Origin: Polytrichum commune | Lineage: Eukaryota > Streptophyta > Polytrichopsida > Polytrichales > Polytrichaceae | NCBI GenBank assembly: GCA_950295325.1 | Contig: OX485807.1 | Location: 2,418,501 to 2,482,500 of the forward strand | Length of the DNA stretch: 64,000 nt | Direction of reading: 5' to 3' | Part shown: in pieces, positions 32,782 to 43,611 of the stretch | Position numbering within the stretch: position 1 is the first letter of the stretch | How the letters are laid out: every line of letters begins with the position of its first letter | Translations under genes and position numbers: made by a program | Notes under the pieces: generated by a model | What the model saw: the letters and a program-made list of their open reading frames with translations, nothing else | Database searches by the model: none | What the model was told of the DNA's origin: nothing

Positions 32782-34116
32782 AATACTCACCTCCCACTTG
32801 GGATTCTTGTCCTTCGCATTCTCCCTCTCCTTGGGAGGCCTACCATAGAACTCCCACACCTCCCGCGAGGCCATGATATTCCTTATCCAGGAAGCTTGGT
32901 AGGCCCTCTTCTTGTTTCCCATATTGAAGTACCGGGAGATGTCGCTGAGCTTGGTCTCGTCGTCAGACCACACCACCAGTGCCTTCCAAACCTTCAGTTT
33001 TTCCTTCTGATTGTTGGGATCGTCCCACTCATTCATGAGTTGGATTTTCTTGGATGCCTCCACGCTGTGTTGGCCATCTATCAGCCAAAAATCGCCCTTC
33101 TGAATTGTTGGCCACATTTCAGGTGTAGGCATTTTCTTGAGACCCTGTGGCATCACTACTATCGTTTGCCTGTCGTCTTTAAACTGCTCGCAAACGATCT
33201 GCGCGATTATCCAGTCAACGTAGGCGTCCTCCTTTGCCCGGACACACTTCTCCGGTGGCGCTAGATGGCACTGGCTGATGTTCACGTCGAACTTGAAATC
33301 CCTGCCCATGAAAAAACAGTGGGAGCATTTCGTCGTGAAATTGTTCACAATTTTCTGCAGCTCCCCTGCATCCACCTCTTCGCCTGGCTTCGGCATGCGC
33401 ATCTCCGGTGAGACTGGCTCGTCAGTCATCACAGATGACTCTCTCGCCCTCTTGGATGGAGTTGTTTGACGGCTCCCAGAAGGTGTAGGTGTCTCACTAT
33501 TCGTAGGTGTTTGGGAGGGAGTGGTCCTACGCGAGTCAGCCGGTACTGGTAGCGGCATCCTCACCGATTGAGGTCTTGACGACCCTGCTCCTTCCTCTGT
33601 GGGAGCTTTCCGCCTCACAGGTTGCTGTGATTTGGTTTTGCTTTGCAGGCCCCTGTTCAACACGGTTATTGCATGTTTTAGTTTTGTGAACCGGCTTGAG
33701 ACCTTGGTATTCGATGTACTCCCATCGATAAATATTGTCTCCGGCTTGATAACTTCCGGTTCGACACAGGACTCTCTTGCATAGAGTGCGTCGAAAGGCT
33801 CGGAGAACTGGTGCATGAACATATGCGCGTTCTGCACAGCCGAGTTCTCGAGGATGACGTCGGTATAGTCTCCAAGAGACTGTACCGATGCGACCTCCCA
33901 TCCCGTAAGAGTCGCCCAGGTGTGTTTCTCCACGGTTCCCACCTTGACAACAAAAATCATTTTGTATGTTGAGGCTTTGACTACTTGAATAGACCAAGCG
34001 AAGACAAGCCCGTCCTTAGGGGAATAGGAGCCATCCTGCGGGGTTTCGTGCTCATGCCACAACATGTCCGGCGCAGGCATGAACCACCTTTCGCCGGGTC
34101 TTTTCTTTGGAGCCAT

Positions 34117-34695
34117 CTGTAAGAAAATAATGTGCAAAGTTAGTTTCGGTCGTTCGACCCATACATCTACGACATGAATAGGTTTAGGTGGATTGTGTAT
34201 TTATATATTTCAGCATCATTTGTAATGATAATAAGAATGTTGTGATTATTGGGTGGATTTGCATTTTATATTGTTTGTGACATGCAGGATTCCTTGATAC
34301 TTTTCCTTGATACATTCCTTGATTATTATTTTGGGTTGATGTGAATTTTATATTGATGCAAAAATCATGGATTTCTTTATGAGTTTATAATTAGAAGACT
34401 TAGTTTGGGTCGTTCGACCCAAACATGATGCTTTGTGTTATATTTTGGTCGTTCGGCCCAAACATGATGCTTTGTTTTGTGTTTGGGTCGAGCGACCCAA
34501 ACAAGGGGCTGTGTTTGGGGCTGTGTTTGGGTCGGTCGACCCAAACAAGAGGCTGTGTTTGGGTCGTCTCCCCAAATAGTATTATTTTAATGTATTTTTT
34601 AAACTTGGCATCTAGCATATACAATGCTTATGCATTGTGTATGCTACAAAACCGTGAATATACAAACACATATTGGTTAAAATAAAACACAATAC
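34117..34695 (-). other. Predicted leader intron of methyltransferase-like gene 1
   Basis: Minus-strand donor AAAG|GTATTG at 34,696/34,695 and acceptor TTCTTACAG at 34,117, directly before the ATG at 34,116. It contains the palindrome cluster 34,403-34,577. The arrangement equals that of gene 2 (19,667-20,339), which supports the prediction. Confidence 0.6.
34403..34577. repeat. Type I palindrome cluster in the leader intron
   Basis: Good copies at 34,403 (centre TT), 34,481 (AG) and 34,525 (GT). Degenerate copies lie near 34,444 and 34,557, and a further worn one near 34,143. The centres differ from those in the other arrays of the same gene. Confidence 0.85.
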
Positions 34696-34865
34696 CTTTC
34701 AAAGATGTTGTGCAGACAATTTGGAGTAGAGCAGGTTGTTCTTCCAATAATTCTCAATATCAAACAAACTGTGAGAAAGTTCAATGAGAAACTTTCAAAC
34801 AAGTATCAACTCTCTCAAATAGCTCTTGGATCTCTCAACCAACTCCTGAATCTCACACAGAACTA

Positions 34866-35100
34866 CTGAATCTCTCAAAAGACTTCGAAATGTCTAAACC
34901 AACTCCTGAATCTCACACACAACTACTAAACCTCTCAAAAGCCTTCGAAATGTCCAAACCAACTCTTGAATCTCACACACAACTACTAAACCTCTCCAAA
35001 GACTTCGAAATGTCTAAACCCACTCCTGAATCCCTCACAAAACTACTGAATCTCTCAAACGACTTCGAAAACTCTCAAACAACTCTTGATACTCTTAAAG
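34866..35100. repeat. About 60-bp tandem repeat in the gene 1 leader
   Basis: Units with CTCTCAAAAGACTTCGAAATG and CCAACTCCTGAATCTCACAC recur about four times. The long plus-strand frame across it is repeat-derived. It lies upstream of the leader exon on the minus strand. Confidence 0.7.
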
Positions 35101-35329
35101 AACTCTTGAATTTCACAAGCATTCCTAAAACTTCCAGTACAAACACCTGGACCTCCCAAACCGAAGCTTTATCTACTACCGAATGTTCTACTAACTTCCT
35201 TCAGCACTTTCCAATACTCTTCAACACTCTTTTGCTAACTTCCTTCACTCTCACACTCTAAAACCTTCCTCCGTATGTTTCTGTTTCTTTCAAAACTCTT
35301 CCTAACTTCTAAGATTGCACAAGGGCTAT

Positions 35330-36252
35330 TCTATTGAAGAGCAAAAGAAAGGAGGGAAAAGAAGATGCAGAAGAAAGCAATGAACGCGGGAGAATGAAGG
35401 GTTAACCTACACCAAGCCTGATTCGCCGCGGCGCTTTGCGAAAGCGGCGCTTCAGGAGAGGCGGCGCTTCCAAGCGAGGCGCGGAGAGAGAGAGAGAGAA
35501 AGAAATGAGAAATGCGACGGTTGGGGTTTTGTTTACCTCGGGCATTGGCCCCCAACCGCATGAATAGGGTGCCCACAGGATTAGGGCACCCACGGAAACA
35601 GGGTTACAGGGAACCCTAAAACCTAAATCATAACGCTTGACTCTAAACCCTTAGCGGGCCTACCTCCTTAAGAGTACATAGGCTATTTGCCTCATAGCAT
35701 AGGTTGCATTCTACAATATCAACTTTTTGTAAGTTGAAAACCTTTTGAGTTTGTAAGTTCCTCGCCAATTGCCTCAAAACTAAATTTTAGTAGGTTAAAA
35801 TCCTTCATATCTTTTAATGTTGTAGGTTTTAAAATCAAAATTTGAGTACTAAGTGGGATCCTTGGCAAGAATTGAACCTGGCTAAGCCTTTCACCACGTT
35901 TGAAGGCCAAGGATTAACCAAGTCTTTTTTAAAGAGTTGATTATAAGTTATGAAAGGTTGCTAAAATTCAAATGAGTTTAAGGGTGAAAGTTCTCACCAT
36001 GTTCTCATTCAACCTCTACTCTTCTTGCAAGATATAGCCTAAAGATATGTACTTAGGCCAACTAATTTCCCAATTTGAAGAAGGATGAATGGCTAAAATC
36101 CTTTCTTTTAAAAAAAATTTAGGCAAAATTTCCTAAATGTTTTTATCACATAGGTTGATATCCTATGTTTTTAAATTGTCCATAGGCTCTTTGTCCTACA
36201 CTTTCAAAATTTTATAGGCTAAGTCACTAATTTTGTAGGCTGCATTTGTTTT
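35330..36252. other. GC-rich leader followed by AT-rich spacer
   Basis: 35,420-35,490 has GCGGCGCTT-type blocks resembling 21,580-21,640, so it is probably the 5' transcribed or promoter region of gene 1. 35,600-36,250 is AT-rich with no gene that I can support. Confidence 0.4.
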
Positions 36253-36511
36253 AATCGGTATATTCATTAATTTGGGATTTTTTCGGCATTTTGAGAAAGT
36301 TACAAATATAAGAACATGGATAAAATCGCACGTACATTGGAGAATGTTGTAAGATGCAAATACTTTGAAGCGGGTGTTCATATCAAGAACGCAATTAAGA
36401 TCTCATATGAAGATGGTTTAGGTAGGACGACCCAAACATTACACTATGTTGTTGTGGTCCATATATTAATTTGAGAGAAGAGAAAATCTCAAATTAGCGA
36501 ATTTTAGGGTT
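36253..36511 (+). mobile_element. 260-bp mini-derivative of the transposon family
   Basis: Its left side (GGTATATTCATTAATTTGGG...CGGCATTTTGAG) matches the left end at 24,788 in degraded form, including AAGATGCAAATACTTTGAAG. Its right side (CCATATATTAATTTGAGA...AATCTCAAATTAGCGAAT) matches the hairpin-type right end. A 22-bp palindrome relative lies at 36,416. So both ends of the family are joined with almost everything between deleted. Confidence 0.6.
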
Positions 36512-36561
36512 TAGGTTCTTTTGGACCCTGCTCTAAACCCTTATTAGTTTTTTCAAAAGAA

Positions 36562-38050
36562 CTATGGAGTACCCTAAGGTGCTACATAAAATGTGTTATT
36601 CTACAAAACTAACCATTTATATAGCCAGCGCATTCTTACAACAAAACTTTATGCTAAACTAATACTTATCCCCTACTTACATGACACCATACCCTAAATT
36701 TTCCAAAATCATTGAAGGCATTGGTTTCTCTTTTGTTTGAGCATGTTAGAAAATTTAAACCATATAATTGCGTTATATTTAACGATGTAACCATTCACAT
36801 TTAGTCCTTACCAATGATGCCAACAATTCACACGATATTGAATGAAAAAAAAAAGATTACCCACACCCCCCAACATGTGGAACAATTTAGAATAATTGAG
36901 TGTGGAGCCTAATAAATGAATACCTTCCCCAACTGCATTTTGCAAGGGTTTTGAAATGCACGATCCTTATTTCAAAATGCGAACATGCTCAAGTTTTAAG
37001 TACATCCCTTAGATCGTGACTTTCACGAATCACATAGTCGCCAATAAATCATGGTTCATGATATATTTAATATATAGATTGTGATATAAGAGTAAATGGG
37101 ATAAGCACAACATCAAATGAAGCCATTCAAGCAATCATGTTGTTATTCCCAGTTCCTTCCATGTATATTAGATGATGGCGCAAGATAAAATAGATGTTGT
37201 TTGTATATGGGGGCATCAGTGAACCACAACTACATTTGGTGTTTAGGGTTTAGGGTTTAGGAGATAGGAGATAGGAGATAGGGTTATAACATATTAATCT
37301 ATCCAATGTCAATGTATAACATTGTCTTACTCGTGAGAAGAGTCTTATAGGAAGGTTATAGTGAAGACGATGTTGATTATGTTAATTTGTTATTCGAGAC
37401 GTTTAAACGCGATATATTGATTGGTCGTGTGTTTATTCAAATAACATGAAATATTGTGGATGTTAATAGGGGCTAGGGGTCCAACTTTGGATGTTTCGCT
37501 CACTTTAGGGAATCACATATTAGTCGCTAATAAACCATCGTTCATGATGTATTTAATATATGGAATGTCATGTAAAAGTAAATCGGAGAAGCACAACATC
37601 ATGTTGTTATTCATTGTTCTCTCCACGTGTATTAGATAATGGAGGAAGATATAACAGATATTGTTTGCATAATATGAAGAAGAGTCTAATCGGAAGGTCA
37701 TAGTAAATACAATCTTGATCATGTTAATATGTTATATGGGACGTTTAAACATGATATCCTAATTGGTTTTGTATTTAGTCAATGCGTATTTCATGTTGTG
37801 GATGTTATAAGGGTTTAGGGTCCAATCTTGGATGTTTTGCTCTCACACATTAGTAAACTTGAAGTGAACTTGAGGATGGATTCAAGTAACATTAAAAGAT
37901 TGAACTAGAAAGGGACATTGGTAGTTAGTATCCCCTTAACAACGTCCACATACGTTCGTCATTGCCACTCTTGCATGCGAGATAATAGAGCAAGGTTCTA
38001 GGGTTTAGGGTTTAGGGGAGACAAATAAATAATTCTATTCATCATCACAA
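36562..38050 (+). other. Non-coding 5' segment shared with copy 1
   Basis: It matches 9560-11,010 nearly base for base, including the TTTAGGG run. Small frames on the minus strand are conserved only because the DNA is. No gene supported. Confidence 0.75.
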
Positions 38051-38443
38051 TGGCCTCAAGCCTTGGAAACTCTCTCATAATTGCAGCCTCCAAATGGCCC
38101 AAACCCCACCTAAATAGGTTTACACTTGAAAGCATTGAATGGAGTTGTGTTTGGGTTTACATATTGGTTAAAATATACCTTGATGATACTTGAAAAATTA
38201 ATGTGGCCGCCACCCTTCCTCCCAATGGCGTATGTCATATCCACACAAAACAAAACAAATAGATTAAATAACATAGACTAAGTCATATGACGGCTGGGGT
38301 ATCAGAAGGGCATTGATAGATGCGCATTTTTCTACTATAAACAGAAAACGGGGAATTTTGTCAGGAGGTTTGAAATAACCTCTGCAAGAGAAGAAGGCGG
38401 GGAAGGCATCCAATGACTAAGTCTGGGAAGCGGAGGTGGATAG

Positions 38444-38449
38444 TATAAA
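38444..38449 (+). promoter_or_regulatory. TATA box of transposase copy 2
   Basis: TATAAA within GGATAGTATAAAGGGGCGC. The surrounding block, GGGGAAGGCATCCAA to the C-rich run, is conserved upstream of copy 3 (58,900-58,990, other strand) although nearby sequence has diverged. That conservation argues for a real core promoter. Confidence 0.7.
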
Positions 38450-38754
38450 GGGGCGCACCCCCCAAAAGTCGGTCCTTTTTTTCTCTTCTCCCGCTGTCGA
38501 ATTCGTAGAGAGAACTCTTAGTAGGAGCTGTACTTCAAGGTTCGTGCATGCTGCCGTTCATGACCACTTATCCATAGCATGCAAGTTCATGAGCACCTAT
38601 CCACACCATGCAAGCCCACCGTGAACTTTGCAATGAGCTCAAATTCAACACACCACGCAATATCCGCCGCATTATACGCCGGATTTTGTGGTGTACTTGG
38701 GCGAACCTTCACCTTTACACTAGTGTTGGCGGGTTTTGAGTCTGACCCTATGAG

Positions 38755-39763
38755 GTTTGGGTCGACCGACCCAAACCTGTCCACTAGTGTGTTAGGGTTT
38801 ATGTCTGACCCTTAACATGTTTGGGTCGGTCGACCCAAACCCCAACCCCAGTGTGTTAGGGTTTTTTCCTGACCCTTATCAGGTTTGGGTCGACCGACCC
38901 AAACCTGTCCACTAATGTGTTAGGGTTTATGTCTGACCCTTGTGAGGTTTGGGTCGGTCGAACCAAACCCCTACCCCAGTGTCTTAGGGTTTTTTTCCTG
39001 ACCCTTATCAGGTTTGGGTCGACCGACCCAAACCACTACATGGTGTGGGTGGATGTACTCTTGTGAGGTTTGGGTCGGTCGACCCAAACCCCTACCCCCA
39101 GTGTGTTAGGGTTTTTTCCTGACCCTTATCAGGTTTGGGTCGACCGACCCAAACCCCTACGTGGTGTGGGTGGATGTACCCTTGTGAGGTTTGGGTCAGT
39201 CGACCCAAACCCCTACTCCAGTGTGTTAGGGTTTTTTTATGACCCTTGTCAGGTTTGGGTCGACCAACCCAAACCACTACCTGGTGTGGGTGGATGCACC
39301 CTTGTGAGGTTTGGGTCGGTCGACCCAAGCCCCTACCCCAGTGTGTTAGGGTTTTTTCCTGACCCTTATCAAGTTTGGGTCGACCGACCCAAACCCCTAC
39401 CTGGTGTGGGTGGATGTACCCTTGTGAGGTTTGGGTCGGTCGACCCAAACCCCAACCCCAGTGTGTTAGGGTTTTTTCCTGACCCTTATCAGGTTTGGGT
39501 CGACCGACCCAAACCTGTCCACTAGTGTGTTAGGGTTTATGTCTGACCCTTGTGAGGTTTGGGTCGGTCGACCCAAACCCCTACCCCAGTGTCTTAGGGT
39601 TTTTTTCCTGACCCTTATCAGGTTTGGGTCGACCGACCCAAACCCCTATCAGGTGTGGGTGGATGCACCCTTGTGAGGTTTGGGTCGGTCGACCCAAACC
39701 CCTACCCTAGTGTGTTAGGGGTTCAGTCCGACCCTTATGAGGTTTGGGCCGGTCGACCCAAAC
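38755..39763. repeat. Type I palindrome array of 17 copies, alternating centres
   Basis: Seventeen 22-bp palindromes lie between the TATA box and the start codon. Centres alternate AC, GT, AC, GT through the first sixteen, which means the asymmetric core alternates orientation. Pairs form a tandem unit of 120-129 bp with GTGTTAGGGTTTT and TGACCCTTATCAGG between them. A few copies have a single arm change. The array is within the presumed leader intron, whose acceptor is GTGTGTAG at 39,934. Confidence 0.9.
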
Positions 39764-39939
39764 CCGCACCAAAATAATTTCTGGAACTTGTTTTGGACTT
39801 GCACACAGTGTTGGGAGTTCACATTGTAGTTGTGTTGGAAATGTCTTCATTCTCGGTGTCCCCATTGATCATGGTGTCTTGCATTTTCCGATATTTGATT
39901 CTTTTGGACCCTTACATTCTTTCCATGTGTGTAGGCGCA

Positions 39940-42900
39940 ATGGAGGGAGTTGGTGGAAGAGGGGATTCCTTCTCTGACGACATGGGCAACACCCAATCTA
40001 CGTCTGGGGATGAGCTAGACATTGTTGGGGAGGATAGTTTTGATGACAGTGCAAATGAAGGTGACTTGGGGAGTCCTTCGCCATCTGCCCCTTCTTGCCC
40101 CACTATGGAATGTGCTGGGCTTTCACGAGCTTCATGGGTGAATTTGGATGTAGTACTTGTTAATGACAGTGGAGTTGCTGTGGCGGAGGGTATTTGTCGT
40201 AACACACATCCACAATATTGCATTGATGAAAACCCCCTTGGCACCGAGGACGTTGGAGTTGTTATATTGGAATCACTCGTACATTCCGAAGTGAATCCAA
40301 CTCATAGGTTCTCGTTGCGAAGGTGGCCGTTGAGGAATGTGACAATTGATGGGGTTAATTCGCATGAGCATGAGCGACGACACATCCAAATCCAACAAGA
40401 GCTCCAAGCAAACATTCGGCCACGCAAAGGCCTACGTAAGTACGATACATTGGCACGTCCTACTCCGTCTGCAAATGAATGTAAACGTCAAAGGTTGCTT
40501 TGTGAGGAGTCCATTAGAGAAGTTGCCACAAAGGATTGTGGTGTACATCGTTGTTGCCAATTGTTCCCAAGGGATAAATTGAAGGCCATCCGCGAGGAAA
40601 TGTGGCTTGGAGATTTCCGTCTAAGATCCACCAAAAAACTTGATGTCCATAGGGCGATACATGTGAACGGAGCGGGTCGCAAGGTCATCACCCTTGAGAG
40701 CATAGACGTGTGTTGTACGGCATGGTACACCATTCACGGTGTGTCGAAAGCGGAATTTTATAGACAAGCCGCGTATGCCAATGAAGGCCGCCGTGCCCGT
40801 CACCATGGGAACACGGGCTTAAAGAAACCAAGAGAAGCAACGAGACAAGCAACAGCCACTCTGGCAACCATCATTGTCCCCCTTGCCGATGCAATGCCGC
40901 ACAAAACACGGACACTCGCAACCGGTGAAAAGGTTGTAGACAAGGTTCTTCCTACAGGCACGAAATGGAAAGACATATTGTTGGACGTAAACGCAGTTGG
41001 CGAGAAGGCCGGGTTGGACCCTATTTCGTTGTCGAAACTGAGTGCTATCAAAAAATCTCACTTTAGCGAATACATCACAAAAAGACGAGGCGACAAATTT
41101 GCCCGTTGTTCCAAATGCGAGAAGTTGAAACGCCTTCGAGATGCACACACGATGGGGACAGAGTCCTATGCCGCACATCAAATGAACTATTTCAAGCATG
41201 TGAACATGCAAGAGGCACACCGTAATGATTACTACACAAATAGAGCTTTGTCCATCTCCAGGCCTTTGGAAGTCCTTACAATCATCCATGACAAAATGGA
41301 CCATGCCAAAACAGCCTCACCATGTTTTGCAAATCGAATAAAAGCCACGGACGGCCTTTTTAAGCTTCCTGTTTCGGTTACAGGTGATTTTGATAACAAT
41401 TGCATTGCATTACCTAAACACAAATTTGTGCGTTTAGGTTTGTACTTGGGGCCATACATGTACACCATGTGAATTTTTTGGTGTTATAGTTGAATATTAA
41501 ACCATTGGGTTGCCTTTGCAGGAATGATTGCACATGGGCATGGAGATGTCAAGTATGCTCATTATGCTCTTGATTTGTATCCGGGGGATTCAAACCACAC
41601 GATAGGGTCATTTGCAAAGCTTTTACGTGATTTCGAGAAACCGCCGTCCTATTCATCAAGATTGCTATTTGAAAACTCGGGATCCACACCTCTATATGAA
41701 GCGGTCTTGGATGGAAGAGATGTATGCGTGCACTCCTTGCCAGAGCCACCAAGTGAAGATGTGATTGCCAAGAATTTGGCCCCAACTCTGCGTGTCCAAT
41801 TGGACAATTGTGCGAAGGACAATAAAAGTAGATATGTTTTTGCATATTGGTCGTTGTTGGTTGCGAAAGGCATTTTCAAGGAGGTTTTTGTGTCCTTTCT
41901 ATTGGTAGGCCACACGCACGACGAAATCGATGCATCTTTTGGGCGGTGGAGCATGAAGTTGCGCGAGGAGGATTTTCCGACAATCCCATTGTTGATGAAG
42001 TCGTACATGGATTTGGAGAACATTCCCGTCATCCCCCATATGATCGAGGAGGTTCCAGACTTCAAGGCATTTATAGAACCGTATATTCGAAGCGGAGCTC
42101 ACCGATTGATCGGACATACGAAGGCACAACAATTTCGGTTCTACGTGCGTGACGATGGTGTCCCCGCCATGCAATACAAGTTGTTGTGCACGTCACAAGA
42201 CTGAAGCCCGCCGGAGGGTCTCCTTGTATGGCGTGTTGATGGGGAGGGAAGGACGATGTTGCCTGACGGAGAGCCTAAGCCTTGCAAACCAATACTAATG
42301 AAGAATTTGGAGGACATTTGTAAAGACATATCAGGCTTCATACAATATTGGGAGAGTTTGAGGGTAGCGGATGTTGGTGGATCGTGTTGGCTTCGTTACG
42401 GAAGTTGGATACAATATTGGACACGTGTTCGTGGCGCTTTGGCAAACCTTCATCAAGATACACCCCTTACTTTAAGGCATGGGTTTTGGCCACAAACACG
42501 TGTCAATGTACAAGCTTCGGAGGCTAGTCTTTTGGGAAATGGAGAGGTTCGAGAGGAGTTTGATGTGGACGACCATTACGTGGGGCCTGCTAGTAGTTGT
42601 CCGCCACCATCTTTCCGCATTGCAGTGGATTGTCATGAAGGATATATGCTCATTTTGCGTCCTGGAGATGAGACATATGCAAAGCCAGTGTGGGTGGCAA
42701 GAGCTTTGTCCAAACCCAATTTTGTAACTTCCAGCCCTCATTTTTGACAAATACAAGTAGAGTACTACCGACCGACAACACGGAATGAAGATGTTGCTCG
42801 GCATTATACAGGCTGGGATACAAACCCTAACTTTCGGTGGAAGGTGGATTATGAGCACGGTCCATCTTGGGTAGATACAGATTCCATATTCATAGCATGG

Positions 42901-43008
42901 AAACCACGGAAAAATCATAGTGGATCAGTGTCCATCCCTCAAAAGTACATAACTTTTGCAAAAGACAACCTTGCTCGGATCGCAGAAGAAGCAACCCACG
43001 TTGAATGA
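39940..43008 (+). pseudogene. Transposase copy 2 (DUF7869-like), two nonsense codons
   Basis: The start MEGVGGRGDSFS follows a predicted acceptor by six bases. Exon 1 is 39,940-41,383, intron 41,384-41,521, exon 2 41,522-43,008, the same layout as copy 4. Stops: TGA at 42,202-42,204, where copy 4 has Trp, and TGA at 42,745-42,747, where copy 4 has Arg (CGA). Both fit G:C to A:T transitions. Motifs IHDKMDH, QLDNCAKDNK and GHTHDEID are kept. As the last third would be lost, this copy is probably not active itself. Confidence 0.85.
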
Positions 43009-43511
43009 GAAGTTGGTAGGATTGTGTTAGCATGATTATAGTGTAATATGTAGTTCGACGAATATATATTACTCATATGTGTGCTCCTCAAACTTGGGGC
43101 AAAGTTTGGGTAGAACTTGCGAATGCTATATTGTTTGGGGTTGGATGAATATCCATTTACTATATTTCAATACAGTTCTGAAGTTCATTTTTTTATTAAG
43201 TTTGGGACTAATTTTTCCATTGAAGAAAAATGCATTTATTGCATGTACTTTGTATGTTGCAATGTCTATATTTTATTGACCATGCTAATAATAGAAATCA
43301 TTCTATATGTTTTTTGGGTGAAACTAGTTTGGAGTGCTCTACCCAAAGTGTTTTTGTTGATGAAGTTGGTGTTGAGTGCTCTACCATATGTGTTTATGTC
43401 CACACCCCATAGATTTGGGATATTAGAACATATAATATATTTGAGATTGTTGACAATATAGTTTCAGGCATCTTCATGTTGTTTGATCCATATATTAATT
43501 TGAGACTAGAG

Positions 43512-43539
43512 AAAGTCTCAATTTAACGAATATAGTGTT
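43512..43539 (-). repeat. Right terminal inverted repeat of giant element
   Basis: Complement of 24,788-24,815 at all 28 positions, ending ...CGAATATAGTGTT. Next to it, inside, TTGAGACT...AGTCTCAA can fold back. Confidence 0.9.
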
Positions 43540-43611
43540 TATTGTCATCACAACATCCTAATTCAAAAACGTGAAAGATGGATGTGTGGTTTTTCACAAA
43601 TGAACGCACTA
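43540..43611 (+). repeat. 72-bp direct repeat, right flank of giant element
   Basis: 70 of 72 positions equal 24,716-24,787; one of the two changes is a CG to CA. It starts exactly at the right terminal repeat. Confidence 0.85.

Larger units (their letters stand above)
27571..34116 (-). pseudogene. ParB/Srx-like plus methyltransferase-like gene 1, broken
   Basis: Predicted minus-strand exons: 34,116-32,791 (ATG at 34,116 just after an acceptor AG), 32,521-31,182, 30,913 to about 30,329, then a 3' exon to the stop at 27,571, itself split by the CACTA element. Exon 1 has a Ser/Thr/Pro-rich linker (residues 165-235) and GDFWLIDGQHSVEASKKI (DGQH at 347-350), the ParB/sulfiredoxin-like active-site type. 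Exons 2-3 contain RRGDYIFNVFGGSKPIYAAM, which fits a SAM-binding motif I split by an intron, then IEDGDLPFY. Downstream are an acidic Glu-rich tract and a coiled coil. Lesions: a frameshift near 32,195-32,225, TAG at 32,079-32,081, TAG at 30,138-30,140, and a frame change after 30,329. A ParB-type nuclease or sensor fused to a methyltransferase-like domain is the best reading. Function unknown. Confidence 0.6.
24788..43539 (+). mobile_element. 18.75-kb multi-gene DNA transposon (giant element)
   Basis: It is bounded by perfect 28-bp inverted repeats (AACACTATATTCG then TTAAATTGAGACTTT) and by 72-bp direct repeats. Inside, from left: three degenerate palindromes, the FCP1-like gene (minus), the ParB/methyltransferase-like gene (minus, with a CACTA insertion), its leader intron with palindromes, a 260-bp mini-derivative, 1.5 kb shared with copy 1, a TATA promoter, a palindrome array, and transposase copy 2 (plus). 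The two gene groups diverge from the centre and each is transcribed towards one end. That all these parts moved as one unit is inferred from the matching flanks. Several genes are broken, so this copy is likely no longer autonomous. Confidence 0.7.

Noticed and set aside
34890-35261. 123-residue frame with repeated KPTPESHTQLLNLSK
   Set aside because: Encoded by a 60-bp tandem repeat in a gene leader on the other strand; no independent support.
35840-35925. Second tRNA-like repeat
   Set aside because: Has a weak box B-like GGTTCAATTCT on the minus strand but no convincing box A or stem pairing.
39070-39525. Long open frames rich in WVDRPK, GRSTQT and FGSVDPN on both strands (also near 19.7-20.2, 31.0, 32.6, 58.0-58.7 and 63.4-63.9 kb)
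   Set aside because: They come from the type I palindrome, which lacks stop codons in all six frames. Both strands are open at once, and the peptides follow the DNA repeat.
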